DNA of 7,400 bases from Planctomycetaceae bacterium (GTDB lineage: Bacteria; Planctomycetota; Planctomycetia; Planctomycetales; Planctomycetaceae): positions 7,677 to 15,076 of the forward strand of contig DOCI01000336.1 of assembly GCA_003503535.1 (NCBI GenBank), given 5' to 3'. Under the pieces are notes generated by a model, which saw only the letters and a list, made by a program, of their open reading frames with translations, was not told the DNA's origin and did no database searches. This document shows, in pieces, positions 4,472 through 7,400 of the stretch. The position numbers were made by a program, and so were the translations under genes. The stretch's first letter is position 1, and every line of letters begins with the position of its first letter.

Positions 4472-7400
4472 TTCATGCTGCCGATTGCAAACGAATAATT
4501 TATTGTTCGTTTCTGCTGATTTTATTTGCATTCAGTTGCTTCAGTGAAGTCCGTTCATTGTCTGCAGACGAGCAGACAGATCGGATTGCCGCTGAACGCT
4601 TTCAGGATCTGGATTTGTTCAGACTCTCCCCAAATACTTCAGATCCGCAAGGCTGGCTCGGCCCGTGGATCACTTCTCGAATTCTGCCCCCTCAAATCGT
4701 GGAGTCTCCATTTAAGACTCCTGAAACTTTGCGGCAGGATGTCTTGATCATGGGAACGGGAGATCGAAATAATCCGCTACGACGACAACTGGCTGAGACT
4801 TTCACGGAGGATGAACTCTTTGTCGGATATCGCTTTTTGTATGAGCCAGACGAGATCGTTGCGTCTCAAACAGATCCCGAGTTCTTTATTCTCTGGCTTG
4901 ATAGAATCGATGGCAGTGATCGCGCCGTCCACAATTCACAGGTGCCCAATATCGGAGTGCATCTGGCTGACCGTGGCCCCAGTCGCGGCAAGAATGTGTT
5001 TATGGTTCGCTTTGGTTCTCAACAGACCGCCTGGAGCCATCGTGAGCTGGAACCTGGAAAAACCTATCAAGTCATTGCCCGCGTCTCGAAAGAACAACCG
5101 GGTGAACGCAACGATTACAGTCAACTCCAGTTGTGGGTGAATCCCAAAGCCGAGGATGCCGATCAGCCCCTGCTCACTCTCAGTAAACAGCAGGGTATCA
5201 ATCAAATCCGCTGGGCTGGTTTTGCCACGGGAGTGAAAACGGAAAGCGAAGATCGAATTCGAATCGGCGATTTGATTCTGTCCCGTTCCTGGGATGATGT
5301 CTACAACTTCCTGCAGTCAGATTCGAATCATTCCCCCGGTCAAGCGTCGCCACAGATGCCTCAGCAACTCGTCTGGAAAGAGCCGATTCATTTCCGGGAT
5401 GATATTTATCCTATTCTGAAAGAACGCTGCTTTGATTGCCATGCGGGAGAGTTTCCGGATTCCGGATATCGACTGGATGTACGGAATGAATTTCTCGGTT
5501 ACAGCACAGGCGAAGCGTTTGTACTGCCCGGGAATAGCAGGCGGAGTCATCTGATTGAGGTTTTGACATCGAAAGCGGATGATGGACGCATGCCTCCCGA
5601 TGAAGAGCCTCTCTCCGAAATTCAAATTGCAAAATTTCGAGCCTGGATCGATCAGGGACTCGCGTGGGATGATGAATTGCTGCCTGCACCAAAAGTGGAA
5701 TCCGATCATTGGGCTTTTCAGAAAATCTCCCGACCCGAAGTCCCTCGAACGATCGCAGCAACACAGCAGGCTCATCCGATTGATGCCTTCATTGCAACGC
5801 GTCAGCACGAACATGGTATTCAGGCAACCGAACCCGCGTCCAAGCGAATTTTAATTCGCAGACTGTATCTGGATTTGCTCGGCCTCCCTCCCACAATCGA
5901 AGAGACCGAAAACTTTCTTAATGACAATTCACCGGACGCCTACGAGAATCTTGTGGAACATGTTCTCAATTCCCCCCATTATGGCGAGCGTATGGGACGC
6001 TTCTGGCTCGATCTGGCACGCTGGGGTGAGAGTCAGGGATTTCAGCACGATATTCCGCGTCCGTTTGCATGGCGTTATCGTGATTATGTCATCAACAGCT
6101 TTAACAGTGACAAACCTTATGATCAATTTCTGAAAGAACAGCTGGCTGGCGATGAACTCGAAAATCAGTCTGATGAAACCCTGGTGGCGACCGGTTTTCT
6201 GGCAGCTGCCAGGATCAGCGGAAATCAGATGGATAAGGAAATTCAGCGAACCGAAGTGATGTTCGACATCGTCGATAACACCGCCAGTTCTTTGCTCGGC
6301 TTAACCCTCGAATGTGCACAGTGCCACAATCATAAATTCGAGCCGCTCTCACAGCGAGATTACTATCGCTTTCTCGCCTTCTTTTCCAAAGGTCAGATGG
6401 GAAATTTGAAACTCAAGCAAGCCGAACAGATTCCTGCTGAGGAAATTAAAAACTGGTTTTCAAAATCTTCCTACAATTTTTATATGTCGGAAGCGAAGAA
6501 ATTGAAAATCAACCCGGCTGACTATGCGCCTCATACCTGGGGATACTATTCCCCCGTGACGGGAAATCCCGATGTCGAATTTTTGCGAGTCGTGAATCGC
6601 TCTCCGCTCCCCTATTCCCCTGAGTTTTTGAAACGCCAGCAAACCAGCATACTTGTCCGTGGAGTTCCAGGAAGTCCGGGACTTCCGGTCGAACCGGGCT
6701 GGCCTGCTGTGTTGGGATCGGTTCCTTCCGAACTATCACCAACACCGCGGCAGGCATTATCCGACTGGCTTTCCAGCCCTGAAAATCCGCTGGTCGCTCG
6801 GGTGTGGGCCAATCGAATCTGGCAATCACATTTCGGTCGCGGGATTGTCTCAACACCGAGCAACTTTGGCACTCACGGTTCTTTGCCGAGCCACCCTCAA
6901 CTGCTCGACTGGCTGGCATCCGAATTATTGTCGAACGGCTGGAGTACAAAACATCTCCACCGTTTGATTGTCACTTCGAACACCTATAAGCAATCCAGTC
7001 GTTTGATTCCGAAATCGCTGGAGCAGGATCCCGAGAACAAATACTTATGGCGCTGGCCCCAAAGACGTCTGGAAGCCGAGGCGATCCGGGATTCCGTGCT
7101 GGTGGCAACTGGTGAATTGAATCGCAAAATCGGTGGCCCGAGCATCCCGCCGCATCATGTCGAAGAACAACTGAGACGGACAATCTATCTCACTCAGAGA
7201 CGCAGCGAACTTCCCGATGTGATGACCATGTTTGATGCCCCGGATGGCATCAAGAGTTGTTCTCGCCGGGATGTCTCCACGGTAGCCTTACAACCGCTCT
7301 ATCTACTGAACAGTCCTTTTGTGGTCAGTCGAGCAAAGAAGCTGGCGGAACTGGTTCAGGCGAACGCAGGCAATCAGCGATCCGATCAGGTTAATGATGT
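4468..7400 (+). CDS. PSCyt1/PSCyt2/PSD1 (DUF1549-DUF1553) secreted cytochrome-like protein with N-terminal LamG-like domain, 3' end outside window
   Basis: The frame is open from ATG 4468 to the window edge, 977 residues without a stop. Residues 1-33 are a signal peptide (hydrophobic 10-25, cleavage likely after SLSA). Residues about 38-280 form a LamG-like domain homologous to the end of the preceding FecR protein. A planctomycete cytochrome c domain (PSCyt1) spans about 305-408, with heme motif CFDCH (321-325) and possible distal ligand Met375 in GRMPP. DUF1549 (PSCyt2) follows at about 438-648, with [33 protein letters not shown] and a second CxxCH, CAQCH (616-620). A short linker with [10 protein letters not shown] leads to DUF1553 (PSD1) from about 761, including [20 protein letters not shown]. 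The ATG overlaps the anti-sigma stop (ATGA) and has only a weak AGAAAG site, so translational coupling is likely. Such proteins are exported and often paired with DUF1501 proteins, in proposed oxidative or polysaccharide-related roles that remain unproven. Confidence 0.93.
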   Translation, partial: MIHAADCKRIIYCSFLLILFAFSCFSEVRSLSADEQTDRIAAERFQDLDLFRLSPNTSDPQGWLGPWITSRILPPQIVESPFKTPETLRQDVLIMGTGDRNNPLRRQLAETFTEDELFVGYRFLYEPDEIVASQTDPEFFILWLDRIDGSDRAVHNSQVPNIGVHLADRGPSRGKNVFMVRFGSQQTAWSHRELEPGKTYQVIARVSKEQPGERNDYSQLQLWVNPKAEDADQPLLTLSKQQGINQIRWAGFATGVKTESEDRIRIGDLILSRSWDDVYNFLQSDSNHSPGQASPQMPQQLVWKEPIHFRDDIYPILKERCFDCHAGEFPDSGYRLDVRNEFLGYSTGEAFVLPGNSRRSHLIEVLTSKADDGRMPPDEEPLSEIQIAKFRAWIDQGLAWDDELLPAPKVESDHWAFQKISRPEVPRTIAATQQAHPIDAFIATRQHEHGIQATEPASKRILIRRLYLDLLGLPPTIEETENFLNDNSPDAYENLVEHVLNSPHYGERMGRFWLDLARWGESQGFQHDIPRPFAWRYRDYVINSFNSDKPYDQFLKEQLAGDELENQSDETLVATGFLAAARISGNQMDKEIQRTEVMFDIVDNTASSLLGLTLECAQCHNHKFEPLSQRDYYRFLAFFSKGQMGNLKLKQAEQIPAEEIKNWFSKSSYNFYMSEAKKLKINPADYAPHTWGYYSPVTGNPDVEFLRVVNRSPLPYSPEFLKRQQTSILVRGVPGSPGLPVEPGWPAVLGSVPSELSPTPRQALSDWLSSPENPLVARVWANRIWQSHFGRGIVSTPSNFGTHGSLPSHPQLLDWLASELLSNGWSTKHLHRLIVTSNTYKQSSRLIPKSLEQDPENKYLWRWPQRRLEAEAIRDSVLVATGELNRKIGGPSIPPHHVEEQLRRTIYLTQRRSELPDVMTMFDAPDGIKSCSRRDVSTVALQPLYLLNSPFVVSRAKKLAELVQANAGNQRSDQVND

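Noticed and set aside
5317..5814. 165-residue minus-strand frame
   Set aside because: It is a shadow of the PSD1 gene, antisense to the cytochrome c and early DUF1549 coding sequence.
6509..6949. 146-residue minus-strand frame
   Set aside because: It is antisense to the DUF1549-DUF1553 linker and DUF1553 start; the plus frame has clear family motifs.
1..7400. CRISPR array, tRNA/rRNA genes, insertion sequence or phage genes
   Set aside because: No regularly spaced repeats, no tRNA-like cloverleaf, no transposase or phage-type protein was found in reading either strand.

Overview
The window looks like a chromosomal segment from a planctomycete (order Planctomycetales, moderate GC). The evidence is the gene content: a DUF1501 protein tail, a sigma factor of the Rhodopirellula/Verrucomicrobium ECF type, a FecR-type anti-sigma protein with a C-terminal LamG-like domain, and a PSCyt1/PSCyt2/PSD1 (DUF1549/DUF1553) secreted cytochrome protein. 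This combination is characteristic of Planctomycetes and their relatives. Genus cannot be decided from the sequence alone.

Layout. Positions 1-213 are the 3' end of a DUF1501 gene. After an 89-base gap comes a complete HpcH/HpaI-family aldolase gene (303-1112). A 178-base convergent intergenic stretch follows, holding a 12-bp inverted repeat, then a small minus-strand gene for a single-pass membrane protein (1291-1629) with a plausible promoter. A roughly 470-base divergent gap (1630-2099) has no convincing gene but contains several small hairpins and an AT-rich segment. From about 2100 to the right edge runs one tightly packed plus-strand operon: ECF sigma factor, then FecR/LamG anti-sigma (GTGA overlap), then the PSD1 cytochrome protein (ATGA overlap), which is still open at base 7400.

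How the genes fit together. The right-hand operon has the architecture of a cell-surface signalling module. A membrane-anchored FecR protein would hold the sigma factor and present a FecR plus LamG-like region outside the membrane, and the third gene encodes the exported effector. The most interesting feature is that the secreted PSD1 protein has an N-terminal extension that aligns colinearly with the LamG-like domain of the anti-sigma protein next door. Regulator and effector may therefore recognise the same ligand or each other. The sigma gene also has an odd 5' end: homology-like sequence continues upstream of the first usable TTG codon, with no ATG, GTG, TTG or CTG in frame, which suggests an ATT start, a frameshift or an assembly error.
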